This document shows positions 49,155 through 56,555 of a stretch of DNA of 64,000 bases, piece after piece. Under the pieces are notes generated by a model. It was not told where the DNA came from, did no database searches, and worked only from the letters and a program-made list of their open reading frames with translations. A program made the position numbers and the translations under genes. Each line of letters opens with the position of its first letter. Position 1 is the first letter of the stretch. The stretch is taken from the NCBI RefSeq assembly GCF_026340465.1, contig NZ_JAPEPC010000001.1:3560001-3624000 (forward strand). The letters are read 5' to 3'. This DNA comes from Streptomyces sp. NBC_01306 (GTDB taxonomy: Bacteria > Actinomycetota > Actinomycetes > Streptomycetales > Streptomycetaceae).

Positions 49155-51110
49155 TCAGCCGATCTCCACCGTCTTGTTCACGGTGGTCTCGTCGATGTCG
49201 GAGGTCCGCACGGTCACTGCGATGTCCCACTTGCCCGCCATCGGGATCTGGACGCCGTCCGCGCTCCAGTGTCCGGTGAACAGGTGGTCGGGGACGACGG
49301 GCAGCGGCCCGATCTTCTTCGCCTTGAGGGTGAGGGCGATCCTCACCTCGGGGACGTCGTACGGCTTGCCTGCCGGGTTGTTCACGAAGAGGTGCAGTTC
49401 GTTGTCGCCGCTGCGGCCCGGGGTGAGTTCGAGGGCCGCTGTCCCCTTGCCCTTGGGGCCGCCCGTGTCGAACGGGAGCGTGATGTCGACCGGCCCCGAA
49501 GGCACCGCCGCCGCGGCGGACGAGGAGGCGCCCCGTCCGGCCTCCTCCTCGGTCCTGCCCGGCTCGGTGGTCGTCAGGACCGTCGTTACGGCGAGCAGCG
49601 CCACGGCGACCACGGTCTCGGCGAGCACCGACTTCCGGAGCCCGGTGCGGTGCGGGTCGGCGTCCCGTACCCGCTTCTCGCGCACCACGGTCCTGGCGGC
49701 CTGCTGCCGGGCGAGCTGGGCGGCGCGCTGCGGATCGGCGGGGACGGTGACCTGTTCCTGGTCCTGTTCTTTGTCCTGTTCTTGTTCCTGCGCTGCGGTG
49801 CCGGTGACGCCGCCCTCGGCAGCGTCAACAGCCTCACCCACAGCCGTCTCCGAGAGCCGCGCCGTCCAGCGCCGCGAGAAGAACGCGATGCAGACGACCA
49901 CCGCGACGAGCCCCACCTTGACCATGAGCAGCTGCCCGTACCCCGTACCGAACAGCGCGTGCCAGGAGCCGACCTGCCGCCACGACTGGTAGAGGCCGGT
50001 CGCCGCCAGGGTGCAGACAGCTGTGAAGGCGATACGGGAGAACCGCTGCACAGCGGCGCGTTCGATGGACGGAGTACGGAACAGGGCGACGAGCAGCGCG
50101 GCAAGACCGCCGAGCCAGACGGCGACCGCGAGCAGGTGCACGATGTCGACCGGCATCGCGATCCCGGGCTGGAGGCCGACCGACGCGTGCTCGGTGAGCG
50201 CCCAGGTGGCGGCGATCCCGGCGGCGACGACGCTCCCCCCGAGGCCCAGACCGAAGGCGAGGTCCTTCCGCTCCTTCGCCGCTTCCGGCTCCGTAGAGGC
50301 CGTGCGCCGGGCGTACGCCCCGAAGAGGACGGCGATGAAGACCGCGGAAGCGCCGAGCAGCAGCAGTCTGGAGACGAGTGCGGCGCCGGGTTTGGTCTGG
50401 AGTACGCCCTTGAGCGCGCTCAGGTCGAAGACGTCCGCGAGGTGCCCGGAGCCGGTGTACGGGGCCCTGAGCAGCAGCAGGACGAGGGTGGCAGCGGTCA
50501 GCGTCAGCCAGCCGCGTACGACGAGCCGCTGCAACGGCCGTTCGTTCGCCCCGCGCTGCCAGCAGGCGACGACGAAGGCGGCGCCGCCGACCAGGACGAT
50601 GAATCCGGCGTACGAGGCATAGCGCGCGGCGCCGTAGAGGACGCCGACGAGCCCGCCGCCGACGTTCTCGCCGGTGGCGGACACCGTGGTCCTGGACGGG
50701 GCGCCGATGGAGAAGGTGAAGGCCCCCGACACGGGGTGGCTGTCGGCGGAGATGGCCTGCCAGGCGACGGTGTACGTGCCCTTCGCGAGGCCGGGGCGCA
50801 GGTCGACACCGTAGGTGACGGTGCTGCCCTTGGAGAGGTTGCGGAGTCTGGCGGTGTCGGAGCGCTTGCCCTTCGGGTCGAGGACGCGGATGGACTTGTT
50901 GTCCATGGCGACCTGTTCGGAGAAGGTGAGCGCGACGTCCGCCGGAGCCTTGGCGACCACCGTTCCGGCTTTCGGATTGCTTCCGAGCAGCGCGGCGTGC
51001 GCGGAGGCGGGGGCGGCCGCGGCGAACAGTGCGCCGAGGACCGCCGCCGCGACGAGCAGCAGCCGGGTGAGCGGAAGACCGGAGCGCGGTGGGGCGGTGG
51101 TCGCCGTCAT
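49155..51110 (-). CDS. CopC-CopD fusion copper resistance/import protein
   Basis: A 651-residue fusion. A signal peptide (residues about 1-37, AAPASAHA) leads to a CopC domain at about 38-135, with the mature N-terminal His in AHAALLGSNP and a second His in ISADSHPVSGAFTF as candidate copper ligands. A CopD membrane domain (about 160-440, eight spans) follows, including AVWLGGLAALLVALFR and WRQVGSWHALFGTGYG. Then come a Glu/Gln-rich cytoplasmic linker (QEQEQDKEQDQEQ), another span and a beta-rich C-terminal domain. It probably moves copper across the membrane for cuproenzyme loading. It lies 14 bp after the ECuC-like gene in a copper operon. Confidence 0.88.
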   Translation of the reverse strand: MTATTAPPRSGLPLTRLLLVAAAVLGALFAAAAPASAHAALLGSNPKAGTVVAKAPADVALTFSEQVAMDNKSIRVLDPKGKRSDTARLRNLSKGSTVTYGVDLRPGLAKGTYTVAWQAISADSHPVSGAFTFSIGAPSRTTVSATGENVGGGLVGVLYGAARYASYAGFIVLVGGAAFVVACWQRGANERPLQRLVVRGWLTLTAATLVLLLLRAPYTGSGHLADVFDLSALKGVLQTKPGAALVSRLLLLGASAVFIAVLFGAYARRTASTEPEAAKERKDLAFGLGLGGSVVAAGIAATWALTEHASVGLQPGIAMPVDIVHLLAVAVWLGGLAALLVALFRTPSIERAAVQRFSRIAFTAVCTLAATGLYQSWRQVGSWHALFGTGYGQLLMVKVGLVAVVVCIAFFSRRWTARLSETAVGEAVDAAEGGVTGTAAQEQEQDKEQDQEQVTVPADPQRAAQLARQQAARTVVREKRVRDADPHRTGLRKSVLAETVVAVALLAVTTVLTTTEPGRTEEEAGRGASSSAAAAVPSGPVDITLPFDTGGPKGKGTAALELTPGRSGDNELHLFVNNPAGKPYDVPEVRIALTLKAKKIGPLPVVPDHLFTGHWSADGVQIPMAGKWDIAVTVRTSDIDETTVNKTVEIG

Positions 51111-51124
51111 GGTGTGTCAGCTCC

Positions 51125-51655
51125 TCAACTGTGCTGCGGGTTGTAGGTGGGCTGCTTGACGGGAAGTTCGGCCTTGAGCACGCCGCCCTTCGCGAAGTGC
51201 AGTTCCACGGCCACCTTCTGGCCACGCTTGGGCTGCTTCTTGAGGTGCATGAACATGAGGTGGTTGCCGCCGCGCTCCAGATCCAGTTCGCCGTGGGCGG
51301 GGACCGGGAGCGACTTCACCGCGAGCATCTGCTGGTTCTTGGTGGTGTGCATGGTGACGTCGTCGGAGAGTGCGCTGGTGACGGACGTGAGCCGGTCCGC
51401 GGTGGCACTGCTGTTGGTCACGGTCACGAACCCCGCGGCCATCCCGCTGCCGCCGACCGGCTCGGGCATGAAGGACTCGGTGACCTTCAGCTCGGGCTTG
51501 CCGCCGGCCCGGATGTCGGCCGAGCCGGAACCCGACCCCGAGCCGGAACCAGAACCGGACCCCGACCCCGAGCCGGACGAGGAACACCCGGCCAGCGCCA
51601 GGGCCGCAGCGGCGGCTATGGCGCAGACGGCGGTAGCCCGCGTGCCCCGGCTCAC
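51125..51655 (-). CDS. PCuAC/ECuC copper chaperone lipoprotein
   Basis: A 176-residue extracytoplasmic copper chaperone. A signal peptide with lipobox LAGC (cysteine at about residue 24) is followed by an 11-unit Gly-Ser linker, then a PCuAC domain. The Cu(I) site is the pattern H-(x)n-M-(x)n-H-x-M, seen here as MHTTKNQQM ... GGNHLMFMH. The GTG start overlaps the Sco stop as GTGA. In S. lividans the homologue ECuC passes copper to Sco in a pathway feeding cytochrome oxidase and GlxA. The (GS)n linker is encoded by a repetitive tract near 51522-51580. Confidence 0.9.
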   Translation of the reverse strand: MSRGTRATAVCAIAAAAALALAGCSSSGSGSGSGSGSGSGSGSGSADIRAGGKPELKVTESFMPEPVGGSGMAAGFVTVTNSSATADRLTSVTSALSDDVTMHTTKNQQMLAVKSLPVPAHGELDLERGGNHLMFMHLKKQPKRGQKVAVELHFAKGGVLKAELPVKQPTYNPQHS

Positions 51656-52335
51656 GGCTTCTCACCCTTGACGATCTTCGGGAGATCCTTCGTGTAGTCC
51701 TTGACGGTGGTGTCCTCGCCGTACAGGAGGTAGCCCTTGTCCGTCTTCGGCGAGAAGGCGATGACCTGCGCCCCGTGCATCGAGACGATCGTGCCGTCCT
51801 TCTCCTTCTTGGTCGGGGAGATGCCGATCCCGATCGAGCGGGCGCCCGCCTGGATCGTCTTGAAGTTGCCGGTGAGCCCGATGAACGACGGGTCCTGCGC
51901 CTTCAGCCACTTGCCGAGCTCGGACGGGGTGTCGCGGCCCGGGTCGGTGGTGACGAAGACGACCTGGAGCTTCTTCTGCTCGTCCTTGGGCAGGGCCTTC
52001 TTGGCCACGGCGATGTTGCCCATGGTCAGCGGGCAGATGTCGGGGCAGTGCGTGTAGCCGAAGTAGATCAGCGTCGGCTTGCCCTTCGTCTCCTTGCGGA
52101 AGTCGAACTTCTTGCCGTGCGTGTCCGTGAGGACGAAGTCCGGCTTCGTGAACGGGGTGTCGAGCACCGTCGCTGCCTGCGTCTTCTGCCCACCGGAGAC
52201 ATCGGCCACCGGGTTCTTGCCGCCGCTGCTGCTGCCGCTGTCGGTGCTGCAGGCCGCGAGGGAGAAGGCGGCCGCCACCGCGAGGGCGGCGGCCGTCAGC
52301 GACTTCTTGTATGTGCTGCGTGTCGTGCTGTGCAT
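51652..52335 (-). CDS. sco: Sco/SenC copper metallochaperone
   Basis: A 227-residue membrane-anchored Sco protein. The N-terminal lipoprotein signal has lipobox LAAC near residue 30. The thioredoxin-like domain carries the copper motif YFGYTHCPDICPLT (C-x3-C, near 92-96), and the third ligand His is in VSMHGAQVIAF. Sco delivers copper to the CuA site of cytochrome c oxidase, and in S. lividans is needed for copper-dependent development. The start is set at the ATG 52335 (MHSTTRSTYKK); an in-frame TTG 15 bp upstream is possible, and neither has a strong ribosome binding site. The stop overlaps the ECuC start. Confidence 0.92.
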   Translation of the reverse strand: MHSTTRSTYKKSLTAAALAVAAAFSLAACSTDSGSSSGGKNPVADVSGGQKTQAATVLDTPFTKPDFVLTDTHGKKFDFRKETKGKPTLIYFGYTHCPDICPLTMGNIAVAKKALPKDEQKKLQVVFVTTDPGRDTPSELGKWLKAQDPSFIGLTGNFKTIQAGARSIGIGISPTKKEKDGTIVSMHGAQVIAFSPKTDKGYLLYGEDTTVKDYTKDLPKIVKGEKP

Positions 52336-52373
52336 GGAGGAACGTCCCAAGTGCTGTGGGTGGTAGGGGCCCG

Positions 52374-53186
52374 TCAGGCGGTACGGCGGCGGCCGGCGAG
52401 GACACCGAAGGCGACGCCCGCGATGCCGATGACGATGCCGATGACCCCGAGGATCCTGGCGGTGTTGTCACTGCCGTCCGAAGACGAGGCGGTGGCAGTC
52501 TTGGCGGGCGTGCCGCTGTCGCCCGATGCGGATGTATCGCCGGACGCGCTGCCCGCTGTGGCGCCGGCCGTGTCGGCGGCCGGGGTCAGCTTGAGCACGG
52601 GCGCCGGGTTCTGCGGCTCGTCGGCGCCCGGCTTCTGCTCCTCGATCCAGCGCACGACCTCCTTGTCGGAGTACGTCTGCAGAGCCTTGAAGGTCAGCTG
52701 GTCGGTGTTGGTGGGCAGCTGGCCGACGGAGAGCGGGAACTGCTCGAACTGTCCGGCCGCGATCTTCCCGCCGGTCCAGGTGACCTTGGTGACGGCCTTG
52801 TCGATCTGCTTGCCCTCGATGGTCAGCGGCTTGGCCAGCTTCGACGTGGTGACGTCGACCTTCCAGCCCGGCACGGGCTCCGGCATCACGGACGCGAGCG
52901 GGTGGTCGGTCGGGAAGTTGACCTCAAGCTTGGTGGTCGACGCGTTGTCACGCTCGTTGGGAACCTTGAACGCGATCGTCGCGTAACCGCCCTTGGCCGC
53001 GTCGCCCTGCGGCTGGACGGTGACGTGCGCGAAGGCCGTACCCGACAGGGCCAGGACGGACGCGGCGGCGATGCCACCGACCACGGCGATACGGCGGGTG
53101 CGCCCCGGGCGGCGGCCGGCGCCCTCATGGCCGGTGCCCTCACGGGTGTTGCCCAGCAGGTCGGCGTTCAGCGGGTTGACGCTCAT
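52374..53186 (-). CDS. YcnI (DUF1775) copper-associated membrane protein
   Basis: A 270-residue YcnI-like protein. The ATG at 53186 gives MSVNPLNADLL; GGAG is about 10 nt upstream. A signal-like hydrophobic segment at about 33-53 ends in AFAHVTVQP, so the mature protein starts with the copper-binding histidine characteristic of YcnI. The DUF1775 domain spans about 54-190 (GYATIAFKVPNERDN; LSVGQLPTNTDQLTF). A Ser/Thr/Ala linker and a C-terminal membrane anchor (ILGVIGIVIGIAGVAFG) follow. It lies 38 bp upstream of sco and is the likely first gene of the copper operon. The frame further upstream is not used. Confidence 0.88.
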   Translation of the reverse strand: MSVNPLNADLLGNTREGTGHEGAGRRPGRTRRIAVVGGIAAASVLALSGTAFAHVTVQPQGDAAKGGYATIAFKVPNERDNASTTKLEVNFPTDHPLASVMPEPVPGWKVDVTTSKLAKPLTIEGKQIDKAVTKVTWTGGKIAAGQFEQFPLSVGQLPTNTDQLTFKALQTYSDKEVVRWIEEQKPGADEPQNPAPVLKLTPAADTAGATAGSASGDTSASGDSGTPAKTATASSSDGSDNTARILGVIGIVIGIAGVAFGVLAGRRRTA

Positions 53187-53293
53187 ACGGAACACACTCC
53201 ACGGTGCGGAAGGAAGGGTGGCAGCCCGCGCGCCGGTGCGCGCGGACAGCACGGCACCCGCTCCCGTCGCTTCTCGCGTGGGGAGGTGCCGCG

Positions 53294-54112
53294 TCAGGCT
53301 GCGAACGCGTATATGGCGGGCGGACCGCGCCTGATCACCGTGTGCTGGAGTGCTTCGCCCGCTGTCCACAAGGGCGCGGGGAGAGGTGCGTACCCGGCGC
53401 GCGGCCCATGGGCGGGTGCTCCCGGAAGCCCGGCACGCAAGGCGCGTACCAGCGCGAGCGCGGCGCGCAGATTGCGTACGAGCGCCCCCTCGGCGACACC
53501 GTGCGACTGCCGGGTCAGCCGGAACAGGGCGATCTCGCCGCGTCGCAGCACCCAGCCGGTCGCCAGGGCCGCCAGCAGATGGCCGAGCACCATGGGAAGG
53601 CTCGGCAGCATGAAGAGGCACGTCGAGGCCGTGGCGCCCGCCATGTGATGCGGTGCGGCCTGGGCGGCACTCGTCGACGGGTCGATGCCCGCCGCGCTGA
53701 CGATGCTGTGGGCCTTGGCCGCGCTGAGCGGGGCAGCCCCGGCGCCGCAGACCAGTTTTCCCGCGAGCTGAACCACCGCGGAAGTGTTGCCGGCGGCCCC
53801 GCCCGTCGCGGCGGTCGTGCCCATGGCGCCCATCGTCATGGCGCCGTGCTGGCCGAGCCCGAACAGGGTGTGCAGTGCGAGCTGGCCCGCGGTCAGTGCC
53901 GCGGCGATGCCGGGCAGCGAGCGCTCCCGCCCGGCGAAGGGCGCGGCCACGACGAACAGCCCGGCGAACCCGAGGACCAGCGGCCACCACGGGACGGCCG
54001 CACCGGAGGCCAGTGCGTGTCCCACCCCGGCCAGCACGACGCAGACCGCGGTGAAGACCGCGGTCCTCAGGAGCCGTGGAACGACTCCGGCGCGTACGGC
54101 TGAGGTAAGCAT
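53294..54112 (-). CDS. Polytopic membrane protein upstream of the copper operon
   Basis: A 272-residue membrane protein starting at the ATG at 54112 (MLTSAVRAGVVPRLL). About five spans are visible (residues 14-35, 42-60, 68-88, 175-195 and a weaker one). A loop has GLGQHGAMTMGAMGTT and a second has APHHMAGATASTCLFML; the clustered His, Met and Cys residues suggest copper contact. I do not recognise a named family. It lies 107 bp upstream of ycnI on the same strand and may belong to the same copper regulon. The C-terminal 70 residues are a basic cytoplasmic tail. Confidence 0.75.
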   Translation of the reverse strand: MLTSAVRAGVVPRLLRTAVFTAVCVVLAGVGHALASGAAVPWWPLVLGFAGLFVVAAPFAGRERSLPGIAAALTAGQLALHTLFGLGQHGAMTMGAMGTTAATGGAAGNTSAVVQLAGKLVCGAGAAPLSAAKAHSIVSAAGIDPSTSAAQAAPHHMAGATASTCLFMLPSLPMVLGHLLAALATGWVLRRGEIALFRLTRQSHGVAEGALVRNLRAALALVRALRAGLPGAPAHGPRAGYAPLPAPLWTAGEALQHTVIRRGPPAIYAFAA

Positions 54113-54363
54113 GGCCGGGCCATCATCGCACTGGGCCCGGGGCCCGCATACGGCAGGTCCGGAAGGTCCGCATCCGTCCCGGTGAGCCGCCCGCACGCCG
54201 TTCGAGATCCCGCGAAACGTCTGCCACAGGCGCCCGCGATACACCTGCGCACGGGGTATGCGCGTCCGCCGAATGAGCGGTATCACGTCAACTGCGTGCT
54301 TACGCCCCCCGTACCGCGGCAATACGTAACCGTAATGTCGAGCCGCAGCCAGGAGGCTGGAGC

Positions 54364-54837
54364 ATGAGCATCTGGTGGTCTCTGCATTTGCGGCGCGAAG
54401 CCGCGAGCGTTCCGCTCGCCCGCCGTCTTCTGCTCGGTGCCATGGAGACCGCGGGCGTTGACCCCGACATCTCCTTCGATCTGTCGCTGGCACTCAGCGA
54501 GGCCTGTGCGAACGCGGTGGAGCACGGCGGAACCGGAGGGCCGGGCGCCACTTCTCCGGGGTACCGGGTGACGGCGTTCCTGGACGGTGAGCGGTGCCGG
54601 ATCGAGGTCACCGACTCCGGTCCGGGCTTTCCCGTCCGGCAGAAGCGCCGCACCGCGCCGCAGAACGTGCTGGCACATCCGACGGCGCCGACCTGCGCCG
54701 AGAGCGGCCGCGGCCTGGGTCTGATCGCGGAACTCTCCGACCACGCCGACTTCCGTAACCGGCCGGGCCGTGGCGCGATGGTGCGCTTCGACAAGGTCCT
54801 GAAATGGCGCGAGGACGCGCTGCTCAGGGCGTCGTGA
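54364..54837 (+). CDS. RsbW-like ATP-binding protein (anti-sigma factor type)
   Basis: A 157-residue GHKL ATPase of the HATPase_c_2 / RsbW-SpoIIAB type. The ATG at 54364 follows AGGAGGCTGGAGC. The N-box is LALSEACANAVEHG near residues 41-54 with the Mg-binding Asn. G1 is EVTDSGPGF near 81-89. G2 is GRGLGLIAELS near 118-128. Such proteins phosphorylate anti-sigma antagonists or hold sigma factors. No antagonist or sigma gene is adjacent, as is common in Streptomyces. It is divergent from the copper-linked membrane gene. The SpoIIE-type phosphatase gene at 56556 and a second RsbW-like gene at 61059 are nearby. Confidence 0.88.
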   Translation: MSIWWSLHLRREAASVPLARRLLLGAMETAGVDPDISFDLSLALSEACANAVEHGGTGGPGATSPGYRVTAFLDGERCRIEVTDSGPGFPVRQKRRTAPQNVLAHPTAPTCAESGRGLGLIAELSDHADFRNRPGRGAMVRFDKVLKWREDALLRAS

Positions 54838-54839
54838 CT

Positions 54840-54875
54840 GTACTGCCCTCAACGGCGGTACTGCCCTGAACGGCG
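54840..54875 (+). repeat. 18-bp tandem duplication
   Basis: GTACTGCCCTCAACGGCG (54840-54857) and GTACTGCCCTGAACGGCG (54858-54875) are tandem, with one mismatch, in the gap between the RsbW-like gene and the convergent pepP. Confidence 0.85.
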
Positions 54876-54935
54876 CGCCCCCTGCTCTCGCGGGCTTACC
54901 GGGTTCTGCGGGTGCGGCCGGTTCTGCCGGGAAGG

Positions 54936-56426
54936 TCAGCCCTGCTTGACCGAGGCCATCCACGCCTCGACCTCGTCCGCCTGGCGCGGCAGCCCCGCGG
55001 ACAGGTTCCGGTTGCCGTCGGCGGTGACGAGGATGTCGTCCTCGATCCGGACCCCGATGCCGCGGTACTCCTCGGGCACCGTCAGGTCGTCCGCCTGGAA
55101 GTACAGACCGGGCTCGACCGTGAGGCACATGCCGGGCTCCAGCGTGCCGTTGACGTACGCCTCGGTGCGCGCGGCCGCGCAGTCGTGGACGTCGAGCCCG
55201 AGCATGTGACCGGTGCCGTGCAGGGTCCAGCGGCGCTGGAGACCCAGTTCGAGCACCCGCTCCACGGGTCCCTCGACGAGGCCCCACTCGACGAGCTTCT
55301 CGGTGAGTACGCGCTGGGACGCGTCGTGGAAGTCGCGGTAGGCGGCGCCGGGCTTGACGGCGGCGATACCGGCTTCCTGGGCCTCGTACACCGCGTCGTA
55401 GATCTTGCGCTGGAGCGCGTTGAAGCGGCCGTCGATGGGGAGCGTGCGGGTCACGTCGGCCGTGTAGAGGGAGTGCGTCTCCACGCCGGCGTCCAGCAGC
55501 AGCAGCTCGCCGGAGCGTACGTCGCCGTCGTTGCGCACCCAGTGGAGGGTGGTCGCGTGCGGACCGGCGGCGCAGATCGAGCCGTAGCCGATGTCGTTGC
55601 CCTCGACGCGGGCGCGCAGGAAGAAGGTGCCCTCGATGTAGCGCTCGGAGGTGGCCTCGGCCTTGTCGAGGATCTTCACGACATCCTCGAAGCCGTGCAC
55701 CGTCGCGTCGACGGCCTTCTGCAGCTCGCCGATCTCGAAGTCGTCCTTCACCGCGCGGGCCTCGGAGAGGTGGACGCGCAGCTCTTCGTCGCGCTCGGCG
55801 GTGACCTTGTCGGTCAGCGCCGACTCGATGCCCGCGTCGTAACCGCGGACGGCGCGGACCGGCCCGGTGGCCGCGGTCAGCGCGGCGGGCAGCTCGCGGA
55901 CGTCCTTCGCCGGGATCCCGAGCAGCTGCTCGGCCTCGGCGAGCGAGTGCCTGCGGCCGACCCACAGCTCGCCCTGGCCGCTCAGCCAGAACTCGCCGTT
56001 CTCACGGTCGGAGCGGGGCAGCAGGTAGATCGTGGCGGTGTGCCCGCCGCCCGCGGCCGGTTCCAGTACCAGGACGCCGTCCTGCGTCTGGTCGCCGGTG
56101 AGGTACGCGTACTCGCTCGCGGCACGGAAGGCGTACTCGGTGTCGTTGGAGCGGGTCTTGAGACGGCCCGCCGGGACCACCAGGCGCTCACCCGGGAAGC
56201 GCGCGGAGAGCGCGGCGCGGCGGGCGGCGGTGTGTGCTGCCTGGGCGATCGGCTCCAGGCCGTGCAGCTCGGTGTCGGCCCAGCCGGACTTCATGTTCTC
56301 GGCGAGCTCGTCGGACACGGCCGGGTAGAGGCCGTTCTTCCGCGGCTTGACGGCCTCCGCTGCCGGGGTCTCCAGGGATTCCGGGGTCTCGGTCTCCGGG
56401 GTCTCCGGTGTGAGCTCCTCAGACAC
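54936..56426 (-). CDS. pepP: Xaa-Pro aminopeptidase (aminopeptidase P)
   Basis: A 496-residue M24B metallopeptidase that releases N-terminal residues ahead of proline. The GTG at 56426 is preceded by GAGGAG 8 nt upstream; the first about 25 residues are Thr/Pro/Glu-rich (TPETPETETPE). The N-terminal AMP_N domain covers about 40-190 (LAENMKSGWADTEL; ARFPGERLVVPAGRL). The catalytic M24 domain has its dimetal ligands visible: LLLDAGVE, YTADVTRTLP, the His region LHGTGHMLGLDVHD, TVEPGLYF and GVRIEDDIL. Two alternative sites of creatinase activity are excluded by the strong aminopeptidase P match. A stand-alone gene. Confidence 0.94.
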   Translation of the reverse strand: MSEELTPETPETETPESLETPAAEAVKPRKNGLYPAVSDELAENMKSGWADTELHGLEPIAQAAHTAARRAALSARFPGERLVVPAGRLKTRSNDTEYAFRAASEYAYLTGDQTQDGVLVLEPAAGGGHTATIYLLPRSDRENGEFWLSGQGELWVGRRHSLAEAEQLLGIPAKDVRELPAALTAATGPVRAVRGYDAGIESALTDKVTAERDEELRVHLSEARAVKDDFEIGELQKAVDATVHGFEDVVKILDKAEATSERYIEGTFFLRARVEGNDIGYGSICAAGPHATTLHWVRNDGDVRSGELLLLDAGVETHSLYTADVTRTLPIDGRFNALQRKIYDAVYEAQEAGIAAVKPGAAYRDFHDASQRVLTEKLVEWGLVEGPVERVLELGLQRRWTLHGTGHMLGLDVHDCAAARTEAYVNGTLEPGMCLTVEPGLYFQADDLTVPEEYRGIGVRIEDDILVTADGNRNLSAGLPRQADEVEAWMASVKQG

Positions 56427-56555
56427 GTTTCTGTCTCCTCGATACGACGCTGGGCCCCTTGATACGACGCAGGCCCCCTCCATCGTACGGGTGTACGGAA
56501 GGGGGCACAGTGCCGAAAGGCCTCTTACCCGGACTGCCCTGCACCTGAGGGGAGA

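Noticed and set aside
53294..54493. Longer 399-aa version of the membrane protein gene
   Set aside because: The extra N-terminus is low-complexity and reads through the divergent promoter of the RsbW-like gene; the ATG at 54112 is followed at once by a membrane span.
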